Origin: Bacteroidaceae bacterium
GTDB lineage: Bacteria; Bacteroidota; Bacteroidia; Bacteroidales; Bacteroidaceae
DNA: 64,000 nucleotides
Reading direction: 5' to 3'
Assembly: GCA_017503065.1 (NCBI GenBank)
Contig: JAFVTT010000024.1
Location: 19,769-83,768, forward strand
A program made the position numbers and the translations under genes. The notes beneath the pieces are model-generated. The model was given only the letters and a program-made list of their open reading frames with translations, was not told the origin of the DNA and did not search any database. Of the stretch, positions 7,820 through 15,986 are shown piece after piece (the stretch's first letter is position 1; each line of letters starts with the position of its first letter).

Positions 7820-8593
7820 ATGAGAATACTTATCCTCGGCGCCGGCAAGATGGGCAGTTTCTTTACGGACACTCTGAGTTTCGACCACGAGTGTGCCGTC
7901 TACGAAATAGACCCTCGGCGCATGCGCTTCCTTTACAACACCAGACGCTTCACCACCCTGCAGGAGATAGAGGACTTCCGTCCCGAACTCGTGATAAATG
8001 CCGTCACGCTGAAATACACCTTGTCGGTGTTCGAGGAAATAATCCCTCACCTGCCCAAGGACTGCATCATCAGCGACATCTCCAGTGTGAAGACAGGTTT
8101 CCTGGACTTCTACGAACAGACAGGAATGCGCTACGTGAGCACCCACCCCATGTTCGGCCCCACGTTTGCCAACTTGGGCAAACTGCGCACGGAGAATGCC
8201 ATCGTCATCACCCAGGGCGACTACATGGGGCGCATCTTCTTCCTGGACCTCTACCGCCGCCTCGGGCTTAACGTGCACGAATATACCTTTGATGAGCACG
8301 ACGAGGCCATGGCCTACTCGCTATCCGTGCCCTTCGTGAGCACCTTCGTCTTCTCTGCCGTAATGAAGCATCAGGATGCCCCTGGCACCACCTTCAAACG
8401 GCATCACGAGATAGCACGCGGAGTCCTGTCGGAAGACGACACCCTGCTTCGCGAAATACTCTTCAACCCCCGCACAAAGAACCATGTGGAGAATGTCCGC
8501 GCCGAACTGAAGCACCTCATACAGATAATAGACGACAAGGACGAGGACGCCATGCACGCCTACCTCACCAAAATCCGCCAGAACATCGAATAA
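7820..8593 (+). CDS. tyrA: Prephenate dehydrogenase
   Basis: Oxidatively decarboxylates prephenate to 4-hydroxyphenylpyruvate for tyrosine. The 257-residue protein begins with a Rossmann motif, GAGKMG at 7-12, and continues with ISDISSVK and STHPMFGPT, the substrate-binding stretch typical of TyrA. A longer frame opens at 7661, but its first 53 codons overlap the end of the preceding gene in another frame, so MRILILGAGKMG at 7820 is taken as the start. There is no fused mutase or ACT domain. Last gene of the Phe/Tyr operon; a 9-bp repeat tract separates it from the next gene. Confidence 0.92.
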   Translation: MRILILGAGKMGSFFTDTLSFDHECAVYEIDPRRMRFLYNTRRFTTLQEIEDFRPELVINAVTLKYTLSVFEEIIPHLPKDCIISDISSVKTGFLDFYEQTGMRYVSTHPMFGPTFANLGKLRTENAIVITQGDYMGRIFFLDLYRRLGLNVHEYTFDEHDEAMAYSLSVPFVSTFVFSAVMKHQDAPGTTFKRHHEIARGVLSEDDTLLREILFNPRTKNHVENVRAELKHLIQIIDDKDEDAMHAYLTKIRQNIE

Positions 8594-8603
8594 CCCTCAA
8601 TTC

Positions 8604-8648
8604 CTATAGCCACTATAGAATCTATAGTCTCTATAGCATCTATAGAAA
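8604..8648. repeat. 9-bp tandem repeat, five units
   Basis: Five consecutive nonamers share the core CTATAG: CTATAGCCA, CTATAGAAT, CTATAGTCT, CTATAGCAT, CTATAGAAA. They fill the gap between tyrA and the phosphoesterase gene. Confidence 0.85.
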
Positions 8649-8659
8649 TCTCCCCCCCA

Positions 8660-9145
8660 ATGACCCGCATCGCCCTCCTCTCCGACACCCACGCCTACTG
8701 GGACGAACGCTATGCCAAATACTTCGCCGAATGCGACGAGATATGGCATGCCGGCGACATCGGTTCCCTGGAACTGGCCAACCGCCTGCAGGACATCCGT
8801 CCCCTCAAGGCCGTGCACGGCAACATAGACGGAGGCGAACTACGCAGAATCTACCCCGAAACCCTGACATGGCAATGCGAGGAGGCAAAGATTATGATGA
8901 CCCACATAGGCGGATACCCAGGGAAGTACGACCCTCGCATACGCAAGCAACTTTATGCCACCATGCCCGACCTGTTCATCAGCGGACATAGCCACATACT
9001 CAAAGTACAGTACGACCCTACCCTATCCTGCCTGCACATCAACCCCGGTGCCGCAGGCCTGCAAGGATGGCAAACGGTACGCACCCTGGTACGCTTCACC
9101 ATTGACGGAAAGCAATTCAAGGACCTGGAAGTAATAGAACTATAA
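8660..9145 (+). CDS. YfcE/MJ0936-type metallophosphoesterase
   Basis: Small calcineurin-like phosphodiesterase with a two-metal site, 161 residues, cytoplasmic. All metal ligands are visible: SDTH (Asp9, His11), AGD (Asp33), HGNID (Asn55), His82 and GHSH (109-112). It probably hydrolyses small phosphodiesters; the natural substrate of this family in Bacteroidetes is uncertain. The ATG at 8660 follows the nonamer tract by 11 bp with no promoter box seen, so read-through from the aromatic operon is plausible. Confidence 0.88.
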   Translation: MTRIALLSDTHAYWDERYAKYFAECDEIWHAGDIGSLELANRLQDIRPLKAVHGNIDGGELRRIYPETLTWQCEEAKIMMTHIGGYPGKYDPRIRKQLYATMPDLFISGHSHILKVQYDPTLSCLHINPGAAGLQGWQTVRTLVRFTIDGKQFKDLEVIEL

Positions 9146-9225
9146 CCCATAACATTACTGTTTCCCGTTTTCACCTTTAACCCCGCCTTGAGGTCTTGAA
9201 CCTGCTCCCGCTCGGCCTAATCGCA

Positions 9226-9260
9226 GTTTTCCGTTTTCCGTTTTCACATTTCCGTTCTAA
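9226..9260. repeat. Heptamer tandem repeat ahead of the DUF554 gene
   Basis: Units GTTTTCC, GTTTTCC, GTTTTCA, CATTTCC, GTTCTAA end directly before the start codon. A related short tract lies at 9158-9178, and the stretch between them (GTCTTGAACCTGCTC, then CGCTCGGC) closely resembles the one at 59.44-59.47 kb. Confidence 0.7.
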
Positions 9261-9261
9261 T

Positions 9262-9993
9262 ATGATTGGCACCATAGTTAACACCTGCACAATAATCATC
9301 GGCAGCCTTGCCGGAGCAAAACTGAAACAGCGCATCCGCCCTGAATGGCAGGGTGTGCTCTATACCGCCATGGGATTGGCTTCATTGTCCCTTGGCTTCA
9401 ATGCCGTGTGCAAGAACATGCCAGAGAGCCGCTACCCTGTGCTCTTTGTCATATCGCTGGCCCTCGGTTCCCTGCTTGGCACCATGATGAATCTGGCAGG
9501 ACGCTTTGATGCCCTCGTTGACAAGTTGAAGCGGAAGAAGCATACTACCTCCACCAACAAGCCAAGCGGCCAAAACCTGGCACAGGGACTCTCCACGGGC
9601 ATCCTGCTCTATTGCATAGGCACACTGAGCATACTTGGCCCGATAAACAGTGCCTTGCTGGGAGACGAAACCTTCCTGCTCACAAACGCCACCCTGGACC
9701 TCGTCACCAGTGCCGTCCTGGCGGCCACCTATGGCTATGGTATGGTATGGGCGGCGCCTGTGCTTTTCTGTTGGCAGGGCACATGGTACATGTTGGCAAA
9801 GATGTTCGGCAACGTCATCCCCGACGAAATGCTTTGCGAAATGAGCATCGTGGGCGGTACACTGATTGCCGCCTCGGGCCTTGGCATACTGGGCATAAAG
9901 GATTGCAAGACCTTGAACCTGCTGCCCTCGCTCTTCGTCCCCGTGGTGTTCTTCCTGATTAAAAACCTTGTCGAGAAACTGAACCTATGGTAA
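9262..9993 (+). CDS. DUF554 family membrane protein (YdfK-like)
   Basis: Integral membrane protein of 243 residues whose function is not established in the family. It has about seven hydrophobic segments, with Gly-rich stretches such as MGLASLSLGFNAV, ALGSLLGTMMNLAGR and GLGILGIKD, and a charged loop KLKRKKHTTSTNK around residues 90-103. A frame opens earlier at 9196 but would translate the heptamer repeat; MIGTIVNTCTIIIGSLAG at 9262 is the family-like start. Its stop overlaps the next start in ATGGTAA (9987-9993), so translation of the two genes is probably coupled. Confidence 0.82.
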   Translation: MIGTIVNTCTIIIGSLAGAKLKQRIRPEWQGVLYTAMGLASLSLGFNAVCKNMPESRYPVLFVISLALGSLLGTMMNLAGRFDALVDKLKRKKHTTSTNKPSGQNLAQGLSTGILLYCIGTLSILGPINSALLGDETFLLTNATLDLVTSAVLAATYGYGMVWAAPVLFCWQGTWYMLAKMFGNVIPDEMLCEMSIVGGTLIAASGLGILGIKDCKTLNLLPSLFVPVVFFLIKNLVEKLNLW

Positions 9994-10649
9994 CCATTGC
10001 CCACATCCACAACGACTTCAACGGCAAGTTCGGCATCCCCCGACAGAGCGGACTTGTAGAGGGACTGGAGGCGCGCATCGTCTTCTGTCCCGAATACCGC
10101 AATGCTGATGCCTTGCGTGGTTTGGAAGGTTTCTCGCACATCTGGCTTCTGTGGGATTTCAGCCAGGCACATACCGACAAATGGTCACCCACCGTGCGCC
10201 CTCCGCGCCTTGGGGGCAACAAGCGCATGGGAGTATGGGCCACCCGTTCGCCTTTCCGTCCCAACAACATAGGCCTGTCCTCAGTGCGCATACTACGCAT
10301 AGAACTGGACACACCCGAAGGACCCGTAATCCACGTAGAAGGAGCCGACCTGATGAACGGCACTCCCATACTGGACATCAAGCCCTACCTGCCCTTTACC
10401 GATTCACACCCCGAAGCCTCATCCGGATGGACGACAGAAGCCAACAACACTCAACTGAAAGTAGTCATTCCCGACTCCGCCCGAGCCTCCTACCCTTTCA
10501 CTCCCCGCCAATGGACGGCAATAGAAGGTATCCTGGCAGGAGATCCACGACCCCATTACCAAAGCAACCCTGAACGCATCTATAGTTTTGAGTTCAACGA
10601 CATCACCATCCGCTTCAAGGTAGAAGGTGATACTGTTACCGTATTGTAA
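9987..10649 (+). CDS. trmO: tRNA (N6-threonylcarbamoyladenosine37-N6) methyltransferase TrmO
   Basis: SAM-dependent enzyme that methylates t6A37 in certain tRNAs reading ACN codons. The 220-residue protein has the family block LGGNKRMGVWATRSPFRPNN (80-99) followed by IGLSSVRIL, and DIKPYLPFTDS in the second half. It has the beta-barrel type I fold of the YaeB/TsaA family rather than a Rossmann fold. It overlaps the DUF554 gene by 7 bp. No terminator with a clear T-run follows; a 22-bp repeat array begins about 60 bp downstream. Confidence 0.9.
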   Translation: MVTIAHIHNDFNGKFGIPRQSGLVEGLEARIVFCPEYRNADALRGLEGFSHIWLLWDFSQAHTDKWSPTVRPPRLGGNKRMGVWATRSPFRPNNIGLSSVRILRIELDTPEGPVIHVEGADLMNGTPILDIKPYLPFTDSHPEASSGWTTEANNTQLKVVIPDSARASYPFTPRQWTAIEGILAGDPRPHYQSNPERIYSFEFNDITIRFKVEGDTVTVL

Positions 10650-10710
10650 CCAACAAAATTCCTACCGACCTTAACGGCATCCCTCCCCGAGAACTACAAC
10701 AGTCCTCAAT

Positions 10711-10778
10711 GGCGGTAAAATGAGCCGCCCTCGGCGATAAAATTCACCGCCACTGGCGATGAGATTTACCGCCACCGA
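10711..10778. repeat. 22-bp tandem repeat array (GGTAAAAT family)
   Basis: Three units in 22-bp register (GGCGGTAAAATGAGCCGCCC, GGCGATAAAATTCACCGCCA, GGCGATGAGATTTACCGCCA, each plus two bases) in a gene-free region. Each unit carries a short inverted pair, GGCGRT and ACCGCC-like. The family recurs at 35.4 and 51.6 kb. Confidence 0.8.
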
Positions 10779-10785
10779 GAGATCC

Positions 10786-11159
10786 CCCTTATAGCGATTT
10801 GGCACATATCTTATGTGTGGCAAAGTGCAAAAGAGCATTGAGGAAGTGTGGCAACAAAACCCTGTACTACATATTGCACAAGTAAAGACCTTTACCCTAT
10901 AAATATATTACATTCCACGAAACATGTCATCTCCCTCCCAACTTGCTGAAATATAGAAGTTGGGAGTAGTATAATTGGCGAGGAAACCGACCTTAATTTT
11001 AGAAGCTTAAAAAGATTTTCTGGACACCAAAAGAGAAAAACTGAACTTTTATACACCAAAAGAATGCTTTTTCAAATAAATTGAGTAATATTACACTTGC
11101 TTATTGACTCTGCCCAGTTTATGAATTATCATATTTTTAGATTTATTATAAAAGTATTT
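10786..11159. other. Gene-free spacer with one hairpin
   Basis: No gene is seen. The one clear structure is a perfect 10-bp inverted repeat, CTCCCAACTT (10935-10944) and AAGTTGGGAG (10957-10966), with a 12-nt loop and no following T-run. It could be a weak terminator for trmO or part of a small RNA. Confidence 0.45.
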
Positions 11160-11190
11160 TTTGAAGATTGCCCAAGTTTTCATACCTTTG
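11160..11190 (+). promoter_or_regulatory. Complete -33/-7 promoter of the metallo-hydrolase gene
   Basis: TTTG at 11160-11163, a 19-bp spacer, then TACCTTTG at 11183-11190. The start codon is at 11209, so the leader is only about a dozen bases. Confidence 0.75.
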
Positions 11191-11208
11191 TCTTTAAAAT
11201 ATACACGT

Positions 11209-12015
11209 ATGATAAAATTCATATCCTTGGGCAGTAGCAGTAGCGGCAATTGTTATTATCTGGCAACGGATAATGCACAGATTCTCGTGGATGCCGGTAT
11301 AGCAGTCAAAAGCCTGAGGCACGACCTGAAAGAAAGGGGGGTGATGCTGACGGATATTGACGCGGTTTTCATCACCCACGACCATGCGGACCACATCAAG
11401 GCTGTGGGGCATCTGGCGCACGATTACCATTTGCCCATCTATACCACGGAGGCAGTACACCGGGGAATAAACCGCAACTACTGCGTAACTACAAAACTGC
11501 CCCCCGAATATACAAGGATTATACAGAAGTCCCAGACAACTGAGATTGGCGACCTAAGAATAACGGCCTTCAGCGTACCACACGACAGCAGCGATTGCGT
11601 AGGTTACAGGATAGAGACGAACGAGGAGATATTCCTTATTATAACTGACATCGGACATGCCACGGAGACTATCCAGCAGGAGGTGTCACAGGCAAACTTC
11701 ATCGTCATAGAGTCCAACCACGATGTGGACATGCTCATGATGGGGCCTTATCCTGCATACCTGAAGGGGCGTATACGTAGCGGACGCGGCCACATATCCA
11801 ATGCGGACAGTGCCAAACTCATTGCCGAACATGCCTCTCCCGCTCTCCGCCGTGTATGGTTGTGCCACCTAAGCGAAGAAAACAACCATCCGGAACTTGC
11901 CAGAAAGACATACGAGACGGTGTTGCGCGAATACGGACTTATTGCCGGAGTGGACTTCAAATTGGACGTTTTACGCAGAAAACAGGCTAGCGAACTGATG
12001 ATTTTGACAATTTAA
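11209..12015 (+). CDS. YycJ/WalJ-like metallo-beta-lactamase-fold hydrolase
   Basis: Cytoplasmic MBL-fold protein of 268 residues. The N-terminus FISLGSSSSGNCYYL is typical of the YycJ/WalJ group, and the metal motif is THDHADH (His57, His59, Asp61, His62). Further ligand positions appear in VPHDSSD and DIGHAT. Family members are linked to DNA metabolism and cell-wall control in Firmicutes; no role is established for Bacteroidetes. The frame also opens at 11161, but that codon lies within the promoter, so MIKFISLG at 11209 is the start. Monocistronic; tRNA-Lys follows. Confidence 0.87.
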   Translation: MIKFISLGSSSSGNCYYLATDNAQILVDAGIAVKSLRHDLKERGVMLTDIDAVFITHDHADHIKAVGHLAHDYHLPIYTTEAVHRGINRNYCVTTKLPPEYTRIIQKSQTTEIGDLRITAFSVPHDSSDCVGYRIETNEEIFLIITDIGHATETIQQEVSQANFIVIESNHDVDMLMMGPYPAYLKGRIRSGRGHISNADSAKLIAEHASPALRRVWLCHLSEENNHPELARKTYETVLREYGLIAGVDFKLDVLRRKQASELMILTI

Positions 12016-12046
12016 GAAGAAAAAAGTAAAAAAAAATCAAAAAATA

Positions 12047-12078
12047 TTTGGTCATTCCGAATAAAGTCCGTACCTTTG
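12047..12078 (+). promoter_or_regulatory. Complete promoter of tRNA-Lys
   Basis: TTTG at 12047-12050, exactly 20 bp, then TACCTTTG at 12071-12078. The mature tRNA begins 22 bp after the -7 box. It is the cleanest promoter in the window. Confidence 0.85.
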
Positions 12079-12099
12079 CAAGCGGAAAACAAAAACAAC

Positions 12100-12172
12100 G
12101 CGTCCTTAGCTCAGTTGGTAGAGCAATTGACTCTTAATCAATGGGTCCAGGGTTCGAGCCCCTGAGGGCGTA
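12100..12172 (+). tRNA. tRNA-Lys (CTT)
   Basis: A full cloverleaf can be drawn. The acceptor GCGTCCT pairs with AGGGCGT (two G-U pairs), the D-arm is AGCTCAGTTGGTAGAGC, the anticodon stem ATTGA/TCAAT encloses loop CTCTTAA with anticodon CTT, and the T-arm is CAGGG-TTCGAGC-CCCTG. Discriminator A; CCA is not encoded. Confidence 0.95.
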
Positions 12173-12177
12173 CAGAG

Positions 12178-12212
12178 AAAGGGATGACTTCAAATGAGGT
12201 CATCCCTTTTCT
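12178..12212 (+). terminator. Terminator after tRNA-Lys
   Basis: Stem AAAGGGATGACTTC / GAGGTCATCCCTTT with an AAAT loop, running into a T-rich end. Confidence 0.8.
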
Positions 12213-12252
12213 ATTTCATGAATGTGGTAAATAAATATATATATTATTAAAG

Positions 12253-14043
12253 ATGTTCAGAACAAAAAACTGTGGCGAGCTTCGTCTTGCCAATGTGGGC
12301 GAGGAAGTAACCCTTGCCGGTTGGGTGCAGAGCGTGCACAATCTGGGTGCGCTGACCTTTGTGGATCTCCGCGACCGCTATGGTATCACCCAACTTGCCT
12401 TCAACGAGGACTGCAGTGAGGAACTGAAGTCCAAGGCTGGCAAATTGGGACGTGAATTTGTGGTTCAGGCCAAGGGTACCGTTGCCGAACGATATTCCAA
12501 GAACAAGAACCTGCCTACGGGTGAGATTGAAATCATGGTAAGCGAGTTGAATATCGTAAACGAATCCATGACTCCTCCCTTCACCATAGAGGAGCAGAGC
12601 GATGGCGGCGATGACATCCGCATGAAGTACCGCTATCTAGACCTTCGTCGTCCCAACGTACGCAAGAATCTGGAACTGCGCCATAAGTTTGCCTTCGAGG
12701 TTCGCCGTTATCTCGACCAGCAGGGTTTCCTGGAGATAGAGACCCCCGTTCTTGTAAACTCCACCCCCGAGGGAGCACGCGACTTCGTTGTGCCCTCACG
12801 CATGAATCCCGGCCAGTTCTATGCATTGCCCCAGAGCCCCCAGACCCTGAAGCAGTTGCTGATGGTGGCCGGCATGGACCGCTACTTCCAGATAGTGAAA
12901 TGTTTCCGCGACGAAGACCTTCGTGCCGACCGTCAACCCGAGTTCACGCAGATTGACTGCGAGATGTCTTTCGTGGAGCAGGAAGATGTACTGCAGGTGT
13001 TTGAAGGCATGAGTCGCCATCTCTTCAAGGAACTGAAGGGCATAGACATCCCTGCCCTGCCTCGCATGACATGGGCCGATGCCATGAAGTTCTACGGTAG
13101 CGACAAGCCCGACACACGTTTCGAGATGAAGTTCGTGGAACTGAAGAATCTCCAGCAGGACAACGCTTCCACGGAAATCGTTGAGAGCATCTTCCCCGAG
13201 GGCTTCGGTGTATTCGACTCTGCCCAGTACATCGGCGCCATCTGTTGTGAAGGCCAGGCTGTTCTGACCCGCAAGCAGATTGACCAGCTGACAGACTTCG
13301 TAAAGCGCCCCCAAATCGGAGCCAAGGGACTTGTGTATGCCCGTGTGGAGGCCGATGGCAATGTGAAGAGCAGCGTAGACAAGTTCTATAATCAGGATAC
13401 CCTGCAGGTGCTGAAGGAGAAGATGAACGCCAAGCCGGGCGACCTCATCCTAATCCTCTCCGGCGAGGATGCCATGAAGGTGAGAAAGCAACTTTGCGAA
13501 CTCCGTCTGGAAATGGGCCAGCGTATGGGTCTTCGTCCCAAGGACAAGTATTCATGCCTGTGGATTGTGGACTTCCCCATGTACGAATGGAGCGATGAGG
13601 AGCAGCGCCTGATGGCCATGCACCATCCCTTCACCTCTCCCAAGCCCGAGGATGTGCCCCTGTTGGACACAGACCCTGCACGCGTCCGTGCCAATGCCTA
13701 TGATATGGTAATCAACGGCGTTGAAGTTGGTGGCGGCAGCATCCGTATCCACGATGCCAAGTTGCAGCAGAAGATATTCGAGATTCTCGGTTTCACCCCC
13801 GAACAGGCACAGGAGAAGTTCGGTTTCCTGATGAACGCATTCAAATATGGCGCACCCCCTCATGGTGGTCTCGCCTATGGTTTGGACCGCTTCGTCAGTC
13901 TCTTTGCAGAGTTGGACAGCATCCGCGATGTCATCGCCTTCCCCAAGAACAACAGCGGCCGCGATGTCATGCTTGATGCCCCAGGCGTTATCGACCAGAA
14001 GCAGTTGGACGAACTTTGCTTGTCAATCAACATTGCCGAATAG
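12253..14043 (+). CDS. aspS: Aspartyl-tRNA synthetase
   Basis: Class II synthetase charging tRNA-Asp, 596 residues, the usual bacterial length. The N-terminal OB-fold anticodon domain (about 1-105: [20 protein letters not shown]) is followed by the catalytic core with motif 2 [16 protein letters not shown], a GAD insertion domain in the middle, and motif 3 [10 protein letters not shown] near the end. [19 protein letters not shown] is a normal start. It is transcribed alone: a tRNA terminator precedes it and a hairpin follows 40 bp after the stop. Confidence 0.96.
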   Translation: MFRTKNCGELRLANVGEEVTLAGWVQSVHNLGALTFVDLRDRYGITQLAFNEDCSEELKSKAGKLGREFVVQAKGTVAERYSKNKNLPTGEIEIMVSELNIVNESMTPPFTIEEQSDGGDDIRMKYRYLDLRRPNVRKNLELRHKFAFEVRRYLDQQGFLEIETPVLVNSTPEGARDFVVPSRMNPGQFYALPQSPQTLKQLLMVAGMDRYFQIVKCFRDEDLRADRQPEFTQIDCEMSFVEQEDVLQVFEGMSRHLFKELKGIDIPALPRMTWADAMKFYGSDKPDTRFEMKFVELKNLQQDNASTEIVESIFPEGFGVFDSAQYIGAICCEGQAVLTRKQIDQLTDFVKRPQIGAKGLVYARVEADGNVKSSVDKFYNQDTLQVLKEKMNAKPGDLILILSGEDAMKVRKQLCELRLEMGQRMGLRPKDKYSCLWIVDFPMYEWSDEEQRLMAMHHPFTSPKPEDVPLLDTDPARVRANAYDMVINGVEVGGGSIRIHDAKLQQKIFEILGFTPEQAQEKFGFLMNAFKYGAPPHGGLAYGLDRFVSLFAELDSIRDVIAFPKNNSGRDVMLDAPGVIDQKQLDELCLSINIAE

Positions 14044-14081
14044 TTTTATACCATTCTTACAATATTCTCATATATGGAACG

Positions 14082-14115
14082 AGAGGTTGAAGTTTTAGGA
14101 CTCCAACCTCTTTTT
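14082..14115 (+). terminator. Terminator of aspS
   Basis: Stem AGAGGTTG / CAACCTCT followed by TTTTTCTTC. Confidence 0.75.
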
Positions 14116-14324
14116 CTTCTATACAATCGATCGTACCGACAACCATATAAATCGGGTTTCTTGGATTTCTTGCAGTACCATAGCTTGCATTGTGCTATAG
14201 CATGTGCGTATATTATATATAATATATAAGGTGTTCTACGTATATTTTCCAATATAAGTGCACAAAAAACACTCATTGACAACTAAAATAACTTAGCTTA
14301 TGCACATATATTACAAAAATGTGT
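14116..14324. other. Spacer between aspS terminator and porin promoter
   Basis: Part of a 320-bp gene-free interval. Apart from an AT-rich palindromic stretch (TATTATATATAATATATAAG near 14213) nothing is recognised. A short leftward open frame here has no family features and is not called. Confidence 0.5.
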
Positions 14325-14332
14325 TACCTTTG
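14325..14332 (+). promoter_or_regulatory. -7 box TACCTTTG of the FadL-like porin gene
   Basis: Exact match; the start codon lies 31 bp downstream. No clear TTTG box at the expected distance. Confidence 0.65.
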
Positions 14333-14363
14333 CAGTCGAATTTACACAAACAAGGTAAAATAT

Positions 14364-15824
14364 ATGAAAAAGATTGTAATTTCTTTGGCCACCGCTTTGG
14401 CCGCAACAAGTGCTTTCGCCGGTGGTCTGTTGACAACAACAAGCCAGAACGCTCATTACCTGCGTTTCTTCACACAGGATGCCAACATTACACTTTCCAG
14501 TCTTTATGCCAATCCCGCAGGTCAAGCTTTCCTGCATAACGGATGGCACATGGGTATCTCTTCAATGACTGCTATTCAGAGCCGTACTATTGATACAACT
14601 TTCCCCGCTTTTGCCCTGAACACAAACAACCCCAATCCGACACACACTTTTAAGGGCGAGGCTTTTGCCCCTGTGGTGCCTTCATTGGATGTTACCTATA
14701 ATCAGGACAAGTGGAGCATTTCTGCTCACCTCGGTCTTGTAGGTGGCGGTGGTGCTTGCGAATTTGAGAACGGCCTTGGTTCTTTAGAGGCTCTTACTGT
14801 ACAGAGCGGTATTCAGGGTATAGCCAACATGTGGGCAAATTCTCCCTATGGCAATACTGGCATGACCGTTGGTCAAGCAACTGTTATGGGTTATATGCAA
14901 CAGGGTATGAGTAAGGAGCAGGCTATGGCACAGATGCAGAAGGATGCCGCTGCTTTTGGCGCACAAAACTTCAAGAACTACAGCGTGAATTCCTACATGA
15001 AGGGTAAGCAGTACTACTTCGGTCTGCAGGTTGGTGCTACATACAAGGTGCTGGACAATCTTGCCGTTTATGGTGGTATCCGTGGCGTTTATGCTACATG
15101 TAACTACAACGGCTTCGTTGATGACGTAACAGTGAACGGTACTGCTACAGGTACCGAACTGAGTCTTAATTGTGACCAGGTTGGTTTCGGCGTTACTCCT
15201 ATCTTGGGTATCCACTACCGTCCTAACAAGCATTGGGAACTGGCAGCCAAGTATGAGTTTAAGACTCGTATCCGTCTTGAGAACAACTCACGTATGAGCG
15301 AGGCTGCCGCAGCTTTTGCCGCTGATCCCACACACCTGTTGTCTCAGTTTGCTGATGGCAAGAAAATTGCAGAGGACATGCCTGCACTGCTGACCGTTGG
15401 TGCACAGTACAGCCCCATCAAGGATTTGCGCATTGCCGGTGCATGGCACTATTACTTCGACAAGTCTGCCACCAAGTATGGTGACAAGCACACCAGCGCA
15501 TACATCGATCATAACACCATGGAGTTCCTGGCAGGTGTTGAATGGAAGTTCTGCAAGTGGATTACTGCTTCTTGCTCTTGGCAGAACACCAGTTATGGGC
15601 TGACTGACGCTTACATGAGTGACGTAAGTTTCAACCTTAGCAGCAACTCAATGGGTCTTGGTATACGTATACATCCCACCAAACTCTTCAATATAGACCT
15701 TGGTTACATGCACACCTTCTACAAGGACCGCGAGGTAACGTCTGTAACTGCACTGGGTAACAAGATTGACCGTTATTCTCGCACCAACGATGTTGTAGGT
15801 ATTGGCTTCAACTTCGCTTGGTAA
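14364..15824 (+). CDS. FadL/OmpP1-type outer membrane transporter
   Basis: Outer-membrane beta-barrel for uptake of long-chain fatty acids or other hydrophobic compounds. The 486-residue protein begins with a classic signal peptide (MKKIVISLATALAATSAFAG). The N-terminal hatch has LYANPAGQAF, matching the NPA motif of the family, and the C-terminus VGIGFNFAW ends in an aromatic residue as barrel proteins do. Residues about 170-225 form a Gln/Met/Ala-rich helical insert (MQQGMSKEQAMAQMQKDAAA). A frame opening at 14319 would put 15 residues before the signal peptide and was rejected. The next gene is an acyl-activating fusion enzyme, so the two may act together on exogenous fatty acids. Confidence 0.88.
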   Translation: MKKIVISLATALAATSAFAGGLLTTTSQNAHYLRFFTQDANITLSSLYANPAGQAFLHNGWHMGISSMTAIQSRTIDTTFPAFALNTNNPNPTHTFKGEAFAPVVPSLDVTYNQDKWSISAHLGLVGGGGACEFENGLGSLEALTVQSGIQGIANMWANSPYGNTGMTVGQATVMGYMQQGMSKEQAMAQMQKDAAAFGAQNFKNYSVNSYMKGKQYYFGLQVGATYKVLDNLAVYGGIRGVYATCNYNGFVDDVTVNGTATGTELSLNCDQVGFGVTPILGIHYRPNKHWELAAKYEFKTRIRLENNSRMSEAAAAFAADPTHLLSQFADGKKIAEDMPALLTVGAQYSPIKDLRIAGAWHYYFDKSATKYGDKHTSAYIDHNTMEFLAGVEWKFCKWITASCSWQNTSYGLTDAYMSDVSFNLSSNSMGLGIRIHPTKLFNIDLGYMHTFYKDREVTSVTALGNKIDRYSRTNDVVGIGFNFAW

Positions 15825-15873
15825 TCAAGAATGTACATACCAATACATACATTAAATAAGTAACTATTCTGCT

Positions 15874-15928
15874 TTTGAGCGGCATGCCCCTACTGGCCGA
15901 GCCAGAGGAAAGGGAGGTGCCGCTCAAA
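15874..15928 (+). terminator. Hairpin between porin and acyltransferase genes
   Basis: An 11-bp perfect stem TTTGAGCGGCA / TGCCGCTCAAA encloses a 33-nt loop and is followed by TTTA. It may be a weak terminator or an attenuator ahead of the next gene. Confidence 0.5.
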
Positions 15929-15986
15929 TTTATGAAAACGGGCGGTACTCTCCGTCGTGGCTAAACAACAACAAAAGAGCAGCATT

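Noticed and set aside
14046..14282. 78-codon leftward frame between aspS and the porin gene
   Set aside because: It covers the aspS terminator and AT-rich spacer; no signal, domain or promoter.
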